From: Quadrisphaera sp.
GTDB lineage: Bacteria > Actinomycetota > Actinomycetes > Actinomycetales > Quadrisphaeraceae
Length of the DNA stretch: 6,576 nt
Reading direction: 5' to 3'
Assembly (NCBI GenBank): GCA_029258695.1
Contig: JARIBR010000286.1
Location: forward strand, 1 to 6,576
Shown: one piece after another, positions 1-5,099 of the stretch
Position numbering within the stretch: the stretch's first letter is position 1
Layout of the letters: every line of letters begins with the position of its first letter
The notes under the pieces: model-generated
What the model was told of the DNA's origin: nothing
Database searches by the model: none
What the model saw: only the letters and a program-made list of their open reading frames with translations
Position numbers and translations under genes: made by a program

Positions 1-416
1 TCGTCGGTGATGAAGCCCAGGCGGGTCAGCAACGGTTGCAGCACCTTGCTGGCGTGGACCTCCACGCGCTCGAGGCCGCGCCGGGCAGCCTCGTCGACCA
101 CGCGGGCGACCAAGGCGGTGGCGATGCCGCGGCGGGCGTGGTCGGGGTGGACGTAGAGCATGTCCATCTCCTCGGCCTCGGTCAGGTCAGCGAAGGCCAG
201 CACCCGGCCCTGCTCCTCCTCGACGGCCACGATCGTCCAGGCCGCCGCGCGTCGGTGGGCCCAGCGGTCAGCATCGACGTCGTCCGGAGCCCACGCCGCC
301 ACCTGCGCGGGGGTGTAGCAGGACACAGCCGTGCGACGCACGGCGGCGTGGAAGACCCGCCAGGTCGCCCCGGCGTCGCTGTCGGCGTAGGGGCGCACCT
401 TCACCCGCTCATCCAT
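1..416 (-). CDS. GNAT family N-acetyltransferase, YafP-like (3' end outside window)
   Basis: This is the N-terminal 138 residues of a GNAT acetyltransferase, an acetyl-CoA-dependent cytosolic enzyme; the reading frame is still open at the left edge. It begins with MDERVKVRPYADSDAG, the usual GNAT first strand and helix. CYTPAQVAAWAP (residues 33-44) matches the signature seen near the start of YafP-type GNAT proteins. The acetyl-CoA loop, motif A, is MLYVHPDHARRGIATALVAR (86-105); the usual Q/R before the xxGxA segment is Ala94 here. Motif B ends in LLTRLGF (129-135), the common 'yxrlGF' element. The ATG at 416 is chosen because the fold starts there; the Shine-Dalgarno match is weak (GCAGG, about 15 bases upstream). 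It lies 20 bp behind the HIT gene on the same strand, so co-transcription is likely. The substrate cannot be predicted. The family call is firm. Confidence 0.88.
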   Translation of the reverse strand, partial: MDERVKVRPYADSDAGATWRVFHAAVRRTAVSCYTPAQVAAWAPDDVDADRWAHRRAAAWTIVAVEEEQGRVLAFADLTEAEEMDMLYVHPDHARRGIATALVARVVDEAARRGLERVEVHASKVLQPLLTRLGFITD

Positions 417-436
417 GGTCACAGCGCCAACCTGCG

Positions 437-901
437 TCAGGCGGTCACGCTCGGCTGCGACGACGCACCTGCCTCGGAGGAGCTGGCCACCTCCAGGGCG
501 TGCCGGATGGCCGCTGCTGAGCGCGCCAAGGACTCCGGGGAGCGTCCCTGCCACGGCGCGTCGATGGTGAAGCCGTCGCCGGCGTAGCGAGGGAAGACGT
601 GCAGGTGGGAGTGGAAGACCTCCTGGAAGGCGGCCTGGCCATCGGCGAAGAACAAGTTCACTCCCTCGCAGTGCACCTCGCCGTCCTTCAACGCCGTGGC
701 CACGCGCTGGGCGACCTGCATCATCAGCCCCGCCGTGCCCGCGTCGATGTCGTCCAGCCCCACCGAGTGAGCGGTCGGGATGATCAGCACGTGGCCGTCG
801 GTGACGGGGTTGATGTCCATGAACGCCAGCACCTCCTCGTCCTGCCAGACAACCTGCGCGGGCGAACGACCGGCGACGATCTCGCAGAAGATGCACTCCA
901 C
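437..901 (-). CDS. HIT family protein (histidine triad nucleotide hydrolase)
   Basis: This is a complete histidine-triad protein of 154 residues. HIT proteins hydrolyse or transfer nucleotidyl groups (AMP-lysine-like adducts, dinucleoside polyphosphates) through a nucleotidyl-histidine intermediate in the cytosol. The N-terminus has the family opening ECIFCEIVAG (2-11), whose CxxC resembles the zinc-linked pair of many bacterial members. AFMDINPVTDGHVLIIP (26-42) forms the central strands, and EGVNLF (79-84) precedes the triad HSHLHVFPRY (97-106), with His97, His99 and His101; the middle His is the expected nucleophile. The GTG at 901 is preferred because it begins just before ECIFC and has AGGG seven bases upstream; GTG codons at 916 and 925 are in frame and would add up to eight residues. 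The acetyltransferase gene follows 20 bp downstream. The physiological substrate is unknown. Confidence 0.93.
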   Translation of the reverse strand: MECIFCEIVAGRSPAQVVWQDEEVLAFMDINPVTDGHVLIIPTAHSVGLDDIDAGTAGLMMQVAQRVATALKDGEVHCEGVNLFFADGQAAFQEVFHSHLHVFPRYAGDGFTIDAPWQGRSPESLARSAAAIRHALEVASSSEAGASSQPSVTA

Positions 902-956
902 ACCACCACCCTGCACCAGCCCCACGCAGGCACCACACCACCTCTAGACCCACGGA

Positions 957-993
957 CAGGTCCGGGCATCAACCCCGATCGGGGCCCTACCTG
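957..993. repeat. Nested inverted repeat upstream of the HIT gene
   Basis: CAGGT (957-961) and ACCTG (989-993) are inverted arms that continue imperfectly inward as GGGC and GCCC. They enclose the perfect palindrome CCCCGATCGGGG at 973-984. It sits 56-92 bases upstream of the chosen HIT start. It could be an operator for that transcript or a hairpin in its leader; the sequence does not decide between these. Confidence 0.45.
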
Positions 994-1023
994 CACGCGT
1001 GTCGCAGCTCCGCGACGTGGGCT

Positions 1024-1041
1024 TCTGGGGTGTACCCCAGA
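1024..1041. repeat. Perfect 7-bp stem-loop within a repeat unit
   Basis: TCTGGGG (1024-1030), loop TGTA, and CCCCAGA (1035-1041) form a perfect stem. There is no T-run on either side, so an intrinsic terminator is unlikely. The right arm is part of a 17-base motif that recurs at 3023-3039. Confidence 0.5.
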
Positions 1042-1091
1042 CGCACGGATTCAGATGTGGGCACGTAGGGAGGTTCCCAGGCGCACAGATT
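1037..1091 (+). repeat. Two diverged 15-base direct repeats, 40 bp apart
   Basis: CCAGACGCACGGATT (1037-1051) and CCAGGCGCACAGATT (1077-1091) agree at 13 of 15 bases. The first copy continues from the GGGTGTAC motif at 1028, and a partial third copy follows the same motif at 3033. They may be remnants of a dispersed intergenic repeat. Confidence 0.4.
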
Positions 1092-1106
1092 TCAAGGCTT
1101 TCAACT

Positions 1107-1124
1107 GACCGGCTGCGCTCGGTC
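1107..1124 (-). terminator. Weak hairpin downstream of the tandem GNAT gene
   Basis: GACCG (1107-1111) and CGGTC (1120-1124) form a 5-bp stem with an 8-base loop, about 40 bases past the GNAT stop codon. No T-tract follows on the minus strand. It could act as a T-less actinobacterial terminator, but the stem is short. Confidence 0.2.
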
Positions 1125-1165
1125 GCAGAATCTGACCACCGTCTCGGTCGACCCGTCGGCGCGCC

Positions 1166-2032
1166 CTACGCGGCGCGGGCACGGTCCCAGCGTTCAGGCA
1201 GCGGTTCAAGGCCGGCTGAGGCGTAGGTGGCCACGGCGCCGACATTGGCGCTGGGGGTGCACGTCATCACGCTGGACGAGCCCATCTCGCGCAGCGCAGC
1301 CGCCGCGGCCACGGTGATGCCCCTGCCGTGGCCGCGCCCGCGGTGCTCAGGGTGCACGCCCATCGGCTCGATCAGGCCGGCCCGGCCCCGGCCGGCCGAC
1401 CACACCCCAGCCGGCGCCACCGCTAGGTCAGCCTCGTCGAGGGCGATCAGCCACCGAGAATCGGCGAACGCGGGCCCTTCGGCCATGGCGTGCCAACGCT
1501 GCTCGGTGAACCTCTCCGAGCCGAATGCGGCCCGGTGCACCGCAGCCCATGCACCTACCCGCCGCAGCCCGACCACCTCGATGCGCACACCTGGGTCCTC
1601 CACCGGCTCGGCGAGGTCATGGCGCAGCGGCGTCCAGGGTTCATCCGCTGCCCACCCGCGCTGCGCGAGCAGGTCCGTGACCAGCGCGCCGCTCGGCGCC
1701 TCGACGGCTACCTGGCCCGCCGGCAGCACCCCGCGCTGGGGGTCGGTGATGTCGGCCACCACCTGGCGGGCCAGCTCCTCGTCGCGCCGGGCCTGCGGGG
1801 CGGTGGTCACCCGCAGCAGGCTCGGGCCGTCCAGCATGCCGATGGCCAGGATCGCTCCGTCCCGGCTCCAGGTGCGCACCGCCGCGACCGTCGCCTCGCG
1901 ACCGCGCTGCCAGTGCCAGCCCAGATCCCCCGGGTGCAGCTGCATGGGCGCCTCATCGTGTTGCCACCCGGCCAGCACGCCCACCGCCTCGACCAACCGG
2001 GCTGCTCGCTGGTCCTCGAACACGATCACCAT
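1166..2032 (-). CDS. GNAT family N-acetyltransferase, tandem-domain type
   Basis: This is a 288-residue protein, about twice a single GNAT domain. The C-terminal half is a clear acetyl-CoA-binding domain: EPMGVHPEHRGRGHGRGI (about 222-239) is motif A with the RxxGxG loop at Arg231-Gly236, followed by a long alanine-rich helix and then SANVGAVATYASAGLEPL (261-278), with the Asn and Tyr typical of motif B. The N-terminal half (about 1-150), with LHPGDLGWHWQRG near residue 30, looks like a degenerate GNAT-like or structural domain lacking the RxxGxG loop. The ATG at 2032 is chosen because MVIVFED starts the fold; in-frame GTG codons at 2047, 2050 and 2062 and an opening further upstream are possible, and none has a strong Shine-Dalgarno. 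It stands alone, 133 bp behind the antitoxin-like gene. The substrate is unknown. Confidence 0.85.
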   Translation of the reverse strand: MVIVFEDQRAARLVEAVGVLAGWQHDEAPMQLHPGDLGWHWQRGREATVAAVRTWSRDGAILAIGMLDGPSLLRVTTAPQARRDEELARQVVADITDPQRGVLPAGQVAVEAPSGALVTDLLAQRGWAADEPWTPLRHDLAEPVEDPGVRIEVVGLRRVGAWAAVHRAAFGSERFTEQRWHAMAEGPAFADSRWLIALDEADLAVAPAGVWSAGRGRAGLIEPMGVHPEHRGRGHGRGITVAAAAALREMGSSSVMTCTPSANVGAVATYASAGLEPLPERWDRARAA

Positions 2033-2165
2033 GCTCTGAGGGAACACCACCGCAGCGACCACCCGCCACCGGATTTCCCGTCCAAGCCGTCGGACCGACT
2101 GCGAATCGGCCCAGCAGATGCCGCCAGGGCCGCGTGGGACCACGGGACAGCAGCCGAGCAGGGCC

Positions 2166-2537
2166 CTACGCGCTGGCGTGGTGGTCGAGGTACTCCGCCA
2201 GCGCGGTGCGCATCAGCGCGGAGTAGTCGTGCGCGCCCCCCGCCTGGATGAAGGCGAGCCCGCGCCGGTCCAGCTCGGCCGGCAGGGTGGCCTGCCGCTT
2301 GGGTGAGCGCCCCTCCGGGCGGGCACGGCCCAGCGTCTTGCGCCCTCGCACCGCCGCCTCGACCTCCTCGGGGCCGCCGAGGGCGTCTTCGAGCAGGGAG
2401 CGACCGTGGGCGGCGGCCGCGTCCCCGCGCAGCGCGGTGGCCGAGCGGGCCGGCAGGGTCATCTCGTCTTCGGCCCAGCGCGCAGCAGCCTGGTCGCGCT
2501 CGTCAGCGTGGGTAGTAGTCGTCTCGGTGGTGCTCAT
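2166..2537 (-). CDS. Ribbon-helix-helix antitoxin-like protein (BrnA-like position)
   Basis: This is a 123-residue protein. The C-terminal part (about 79-120) has the RHH pattern: a basic beta strand, KRQATLPAELDRRG (80-93), then a helix, a turn and a second helix, SALMRTALAEYLDHH (107-121). RHH proteins dimerise and insert the strand pair into the DNA major groove. The N-terminal part (about 12-60) is acidic and probably helical, and would be the toxin-binding segment if this is an antitoxin. Having the DNA-binding domain at the C-terminus fits BrnA better than most RHH antitoxins. The ATG at 2537 has a strong Shine-Dalgarno (AAGGAGA, spacing about 6). It overlaps the upstream gene's TGA as ATGA, which implies translational coupling. 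If the TA reading is right, the protein should repress its own promoter at 2817-2845. The RHH call is good; the antitoxin role is inferred from context. Confidence 0.8.
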   Translation of the reverse strand: MSTTETTTTHADERDQAAARWAEDEMTLPARSATALRGDAAAAHGRSLLEDALGGPEEVEAAVRGRKTLGRARPEGRSPKRQATLPAELDRRGLAFIQAGGAHDYSALMRTALAEYLDHHASA

Positions 2538-2809
2538 GGCTTCTCCTTCATCCGTGCCAGGTGCTTGACCCGCGCGGGCATCAGGTGGAAGACGTGCACG
2601 CCGCGGGGCGGGGTGGCCTCGACCATGACCTCCAGCAGCGACGCGCGCCGGTCGCGCTGGGGGCCGATGTAGAGCGTGGGGCGGATCGTCGCTGGCGGGC
2701 GCGGGTCGTCGAAGGAGGTCTCGACGTAGATCGCATTGACCATGGCGTGCAGCGCGTCCTGGTGGGCCACGCCGTGCTTGTCGGCTGCCGCCGACCACGT
2801 CACCCCCAC
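2534..2809 (-). CDS. BrnT-like putative toxin (RelE-fold family)
   Basis: This is a basic 91-residue protein encoded directly ahead of the RHH gene. It follows the BrnT layout: a Trp near the start (VTWSA, residues 3-7), a KHGV element (11-14) followed by a helix with DALHA, then the strand RPTLYIGPQRDRR (43-55), the strand LLEVMVEA (58-65), and the C-terminal strand VFHLMPAR with basic VKHLARMKEK (73-90). BrnT toxins are RelE-fold ribonucleases that stop translation. No catalytic residue is assigned here because the family is divergent. The start is GTG 2809, or GTG 2803 two codons later. Starting at 2809 puts the -10 box seven bases upstream, the spacing of a leaderless mRNA; no Shine-Dalgarno is present. 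The open frame extends upstream to 2887, but that extension looks non-coding. The gene order, toxin then antitoxin, matches brnTA. Toxicity is inferred. Confidence 0.72.
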   Translation of the reverse strand: MGVTWSAAADKHGVAHQDALHAMVNAIYVETSFDDPRPPATIRPTLYIGPQRDRRASLLEVMVEATPPRGVHVFHLMPARVKHLARMKEKP

Positions 2810-2816
2810 GACAAAT

Positions 2817-2845
2817 AAGATACGCCCCAATAGACGGCACGTCCA
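2817..2845 (-). promoter_or_regulatory. Promoter of the TA-like operon, leaderless architecture
   Basis: Read on the minus strand, TGGACG (2845-2840, 4 of 6 to TTGACA) is followed by exactly 17 bases and then TATCTT (2822-2817, fits TANNNT). Seven bases further on is the GTG start at 2809. Transcription from this -10 would begin at or next to the GTG, so the message would have no leader. This explains why the toxin-like gene lacks a Shine-Dalgarno. Confidence 0.6.
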
Positions 2846-2958
2846 GCACCCTCCCGAGCGCGGCCCATCGGAGTCCGCTGGAGCCACCTTGCCGCTCCCC
2901 GTCCCCGGGGTCGAAGAGTCAGACCGATCGGGTGCGCGACCCCGGCTCGCCCAGGAGT

Positions 2959-2984
2959 GGGTCTAGACCCCAGAGGAACGTTCC
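2959..2984. repeat. Two adjacent perfect palindromes
   Basis: GGGTCTAGACCC (2959-2970, 12 bp) and GGAACGTTCC (2975-2984, 10 bp) lie four bases apart, between divergent genes. Both look like dimer-binding operator half-site pairs. No regulator can be named. TCTAGACCC also occurs at 943-951 in the other repeat-bearing gap. Confidence 0.45.
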
Positions 2985-3022
2985 CCAGGGTGGTTCGGGC
3001 TTCCTGCCACATCTGTACCCAA

Positions 3023-3039
3023 GGGTGTACTCCAGACGC
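3023..3039 (+). repeat. Second copy of the GGGTGTAC[C/T]CCAGACGC motif
   Basis: These 17 bases match 1028-1044 at 16 positions, same strand. GGGCTTC lies upstream of both copies, and TCTAGACCC further upstream of both, in the same order with different spacing. The nearby CCACATCTG (3007-3015) is the inverse of CAGATGTGG (1052-1060). This suggests diverged copies of one intergenic element. Confidence 0.45.
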
Positions 3040-3145
3040 CCACCCTGCCGGTCGGTCAGTTCCAGAGGCGATCGCAGGCAACGTCGGGCAGGAGTGGTCC
3101 TGCGTGCTCGGCTGCTGGCGGTGGTCACCTCTGGGAGGGTGGCTC

Positions 3146-3598
3146 ATGGACATCGGGCAGGTGGAGGCCAGGGAGCAGCGGGCTTCGGGCGCGTGGGCGG
3201 CGGCCAGCGTGACGGCCGGGGCGGGGCTGTGGTTGGTCGGGTGCTGGGCGGGCCAGCCCGTGCTGGCTGCCTTCGGGTCGCAGAGCCTGCTGGGCGGGGC
3301 GGGCAGCGGTGCGCGCGCGGTCCTGGGTGCTGCGAGCTCTCCTGCCGCGCCTTCCGAGGTGCGGCAGCTGTACACGTTTGCCGTGGCGGGAGACCTCATC
3401 GCCATCGTCAGCGGTGTCGTGCTGATCGCTCGTCCCGAGGTCGTGCCGCGCTGGCTGCTCTGGCCCTACCCTCCGGGTCGTCACCAGCGCGGGCGCGGGC
3501 TGGCGCTGATCGTCGAGGGTCTCGCCCTGCTCACGATCGAGGTCCCAGCGCTGCGCCGGGCGCGCGCTCTGGACGCAGCGGAGGTGGCCAAGAGCTGA
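3146..3598 (+). CDS. Putative membrane protein of unknown function
   Basis: I do not recognise this 150-residue protein. It has three hydrophobic stretches that could span the membrane: about 14-34 (alanine/glycine-rich, ending LWLVGCW), 77-96 (FAVAGDLIAIVSGVVLIA) and 118-134 (GLALIVEGLALLTIEVP). A small Ala/Ser/Gly-rich linker (50-70) separates the first two and a basic, proline-containing loop (YPPGRHQRGRG, 108-118) the last two. The tail is Arg/Ala-rich. The ATG at 3146 is chosen because GGGAGG sits at 3133-3138 with good spacing, and because the frame upstream, though open to 2957, crosses the palindromic repeats. Codon use is GC-ending throughout, which supports real coding. It stands alone on its strand, divergent from the TA-like pair and convergent with the epimerase remnant. 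There is no visible signal peptide or catalytic motif. Confidence 0.7.
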   Translation: MDIGQVEAREQRASGAWAAASVTAGAGLWLVGCWAGQPVLAAFGSQSLLGGAGSGARAVLGAASSPAAPSEVRQLYTFAVAGDLIAIVSGVVLIARPEVVPRWLLWPYPPGRHQRGRGLALIVEGLALLTIEVPALRRARALDAAEVAKS

Positions 3599-3644
3599 GA
3601 CCTTCGATCGGGCCGCGGCATGAGGAGGTGACACCTGATCTGTG

Positions 3645-3657
3645 GCGCCGTCGGCGC
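3645..3657. terminator. Short hairpin between convergent genes
   Basis: GCGCC (3645-3649), loop GTC, and GGCGC (3653-3657) form a 5-bp GC stem directly beside the minus-strand stop at 3658 and 47 bases past the plus-strand stop. No T-run follows on either strand, so this is only a weak candidate for a bidirectional terminator. Confidence 0.2.
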
Positions 3658-4653
3658 TCAGGCCAGTTCCGCGGTGAGCGCCAGCTCCTCGCCGCGGGCC
3701 AGTCCTGAGCGCCGGTCCCGGTTCAGACCGCGGGAGCGCTCATCGGTCAACGTCCGTTCCATCGTCGCGGCCCACGAGGACAACCCCATGCCGAGACCTG
3801 GAAGGGATGCCTGCAGGGCGCCGGTGTCGCGCTGAGCGAAGGCGGCATCGGTCATCGGCAGCCACAGCGGTAGCGACCGCGGCCCGGCCCAGTACCCGAC
3901 GCCGCGCTCCAGGAGCCAGTCGTCGCAGGCGCTGACCACCGCGCCGTCGTAACCAGCCACCCGGGCTGCCACCTCCAGCGCCTCCTGCAGAGGAATGGAG
4001 GCGCCGGTGACGTTGACCACCCCGCTCAAGCCCGCTTCGCCGGCAGCGCACAACCAGGCGGCGAGGTCGTCGACGTCGGCGATCTGCGCCCAGCGCCCCT
4101 CGGTGCGCGGGGCCAGGACGGGGCCGTCGACGAACTGGCGGGCCAGCGCGAACCGCGAGACCCAGTACCCGAAGCGGTCCGATCCGTCACCAGGTCCACC
4201 GACCAGACCGGGACGGGCCACCAGCAGCCACTCCCCCAGCGCCGCACCGCTGGCTATCTCGGCGGCGACCCTCGCGCCGCGGTAGTCATCACCGTCCCTC
4301 GACGGCACCAGCAGCGCGGCGTCCTCCTGCGCGCCTGGCTCGTCGTTGCTGGCGTACACCGAGACCGTGGAGACCAACGTCCAGTGCCGAGCACCCGCGG
4401 CCAGCGCTGCCAGCGCGCCCTGCACCAGGGCAGGCTCGTAGGAGAGCTAGACGACCTCGTCCCACTCCTGCCCCGCGACCGCGTCGTAGGCACCACGGCT
4501 CGAGCGGTCCGCGCGCACCAAGCGGGTACCTGCCGGTGGCGACCCGGAAGTGCCTCGAGCCAGGCACGTGACCTCAGCGCCCCGGGCCACCCAGGCCCCG
4601 GCCACGCGCGAGCCGAGCCACGCGGTCCCCCCGAGCACCAGCACCCTCGTCAT
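3658..4653 (-). pseudogene. NAD(P)-dependent epimerase/dehydratase-like gene with in-frame amber
   Basis: Read through, the gene encodes 331 codons of an extended short-chain dehydrogenase/reductase, the usual length for NAD-dependent epimerase/dehydratase proteins. The Rossmann start is intact: [18 protein letters not shown], with the glycine-rich turn at residues 8-14. Codon 69 is TAG (4449-4447), between DEVV and LSYEPALV; the frame then continues without shift through the STVSVYAS strand (95-102) to a normal TGA. One base change, most simply GAG to TAG, explains it. The active-site YxxxK region reads YRGAR (124-128), so the catalytic lysine appears to be arginine. The start is ATG 4653, with GTG 4662 possible. 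A GTG at 4425 could restart translation but would omit the nucleotide-binding turn. Outcomes include a dead gene, readthrough, or a base-call error. The substrate is unknown. Confidence 0.8.
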
Positions 4654-4928
4654 GGACCCCACCCTGCCCCGAGGATCGAGTCCGCGGATGACCTGTTCAC
4701 CACCGGCGCACGATCACCATGCTCACCTGGCTCGACGTCGCCTCCGGCCACCATCACATCGGCCCACCAAGGGCTCAACGTCAGCGCCAGCGCCTCGGCA
4801 CCGTGCCGCAGGTCATCTCCGTACGACTGGCTCGGGACGCCGTCGTGGGACTGACTTGTGGGACACCTCCACCGGCTGAATCCCGCCGGCGACCGAGCGG
4901 TCACCGAGACCGTCCCACTTCCTACCAA
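4650..4928 (-). CDS. Doubtful small ORF coupled to the epimerase start
   Basis: A 92-codon frame ends in a TGA that overlaps the epimerase ATG as ATGA (4653-4650), the arrangement of translationally coupled genes. From about residue 28 on it reads like a protein: third codon positions are about three quarters G/C and second positions markedly lower, and there is a hydrophobic stretch, [17 protein letters not shown] (47-63). The only far-upstream start is TTG at 4928 with no Shine-Dalgarno, and the first 25 codons look random. I recognise no family. It could be a small real gene, the 3' remnant of a decayed gene, or chance. The third-position GC is lower than I would expect for this genome, which favours decay or chance. 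Confidence 0.25.
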   Translation of the reverse strand: MVGSGTVSVTARSPAGFSRWRCPTSQSHDGVPSQSYGDDLRHGAEALALTLSPWWADVMVAGGDVEPGEHGDRAPVVNRSSADSILGAGWGP

Positions 4929-5087
4929 CCGGACCGCTCAGGCTGCGCCAGTCCCTGGAAGCACCGGCGAGGCGGCAGGTACGCCCGGTCATGACGTCAG
5001 GGTCGTCGGGCCAGGGGCTCGGCGGACTGGTGGTGGTCGACCAGCCGCCGCGCCCGGCCTGTCGCGGCGCTCGGAGCGGTCCTCACC
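4654..5087. other. Long region without a convincing gene
   Basis: About 430 bases separate the epimerase-like gene from the promoter at 5088. Apart from the doubtful coupled ORF on the minus strand I see no coding signal. GTGGGAC occurs twice at 4847-4853 and 4858-4864, probably by chance. No transposase remnant, tRNA or attachment-site-like duplication is visible. Confidence 0.5.
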
Positions 5088-5093
5088 TACCGT
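5088..5093 (+). promoter_or_regulatory. -10 box for a leaderless start at 5100
   Basis: TACCGT fits TANNNT and ends six bases before the ATG at 5100, so transcription should start at or next to the ATG. No TTGAC-like -35 is seen at 17-18 bases, which is common for actinobacterial promoters. The GAGGGG immediately before the ATG is too close to work as a Shine-Dalgarno. Confidence 0.45.
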
Positions 5094-5099
5094 GAGGGG

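Larger units (their letters stand above)
902..1165. other. Gene-free intergenic region with inverted and direct repeats
   Basis: About 260 bases lie between the end of the tandem GNAT gene and the start of the HIT gene, both on the minus strand. Frames through it look like shadows with no recognisable protein. It holds a perfect 12-bp palindrome, a larger imperfect inverted repeat, a perfect 7-bp stem-loop and a pair of related 15-base units 40 bp apart, listed separately. The promoter for the HIT and GNAT pair is expected here, but I see no convincing -10 box. Confidence 0.6.
2846..3145. other. Gene-free divergent intergenic region rich in palindromes
   Basis: Three hundred bases separate the minus-strand TA-like operon from the plus-strand membrane protein gene. 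No frame here shows a recognisable protein. The region holds GGGTCTAGACCC (2959-2970), GGAACGTTCC (2975-2984), and paired GTAC tetramers around 3016-3030 within a motif shared with the gap at 926-1165. I see no TANNNT box at a sensible distance from the plus-strand gene. Confidence 0.6.

Noticed and set aside
1037..1091. CRISPR array
   Set aside because: There are only two diverged 15-base units here and one partial copy far away, with no regular spacers and no cas genes.
926..1165. A tRNA, riboswitch or small RNA in the repeat-bearing gap
   Set aside because: No tRNA T-loop signature, no cloverleaf arms and no known riboswitch core were found. The repeats alone do not support an RNA gene.
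1227..2039. 270-codon plus-strand frame opposite the tandem GNAT gene
   Set aside because: Its translation is Ser/Ala/Arg/Pro-rich without motifs, while the opposite strand shows clear GNAT motifs.
2132..2150. CGTGG/CCACG inverted repeat after the antitoxin-like gene as a terminator
   Set aside because: The loop would be two bases, leaving a stem of about four pairs, and no T-run follows.
2538..2849. N-terminal extension of the RHH gene to a start at 2849
   Set aside because: The extension is read in a different frame across the BrnT-like gene and looks like shadow sequence. The ATG at 2537 has a strong Shine-Dalgarno.
3623..3630. AGGAGGTG, a perfect Shine-Dalgarno between the convergent genes
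   Set aside because: The GTG 11 bases later opens a frame of only about a dozen codons, and no other start follows at a good distance. Probably chance.
3626..3636. AGGTGACACCT palindrome as a terminator
   Set aside because: The usable stem is only four base pairs with no T-tract.
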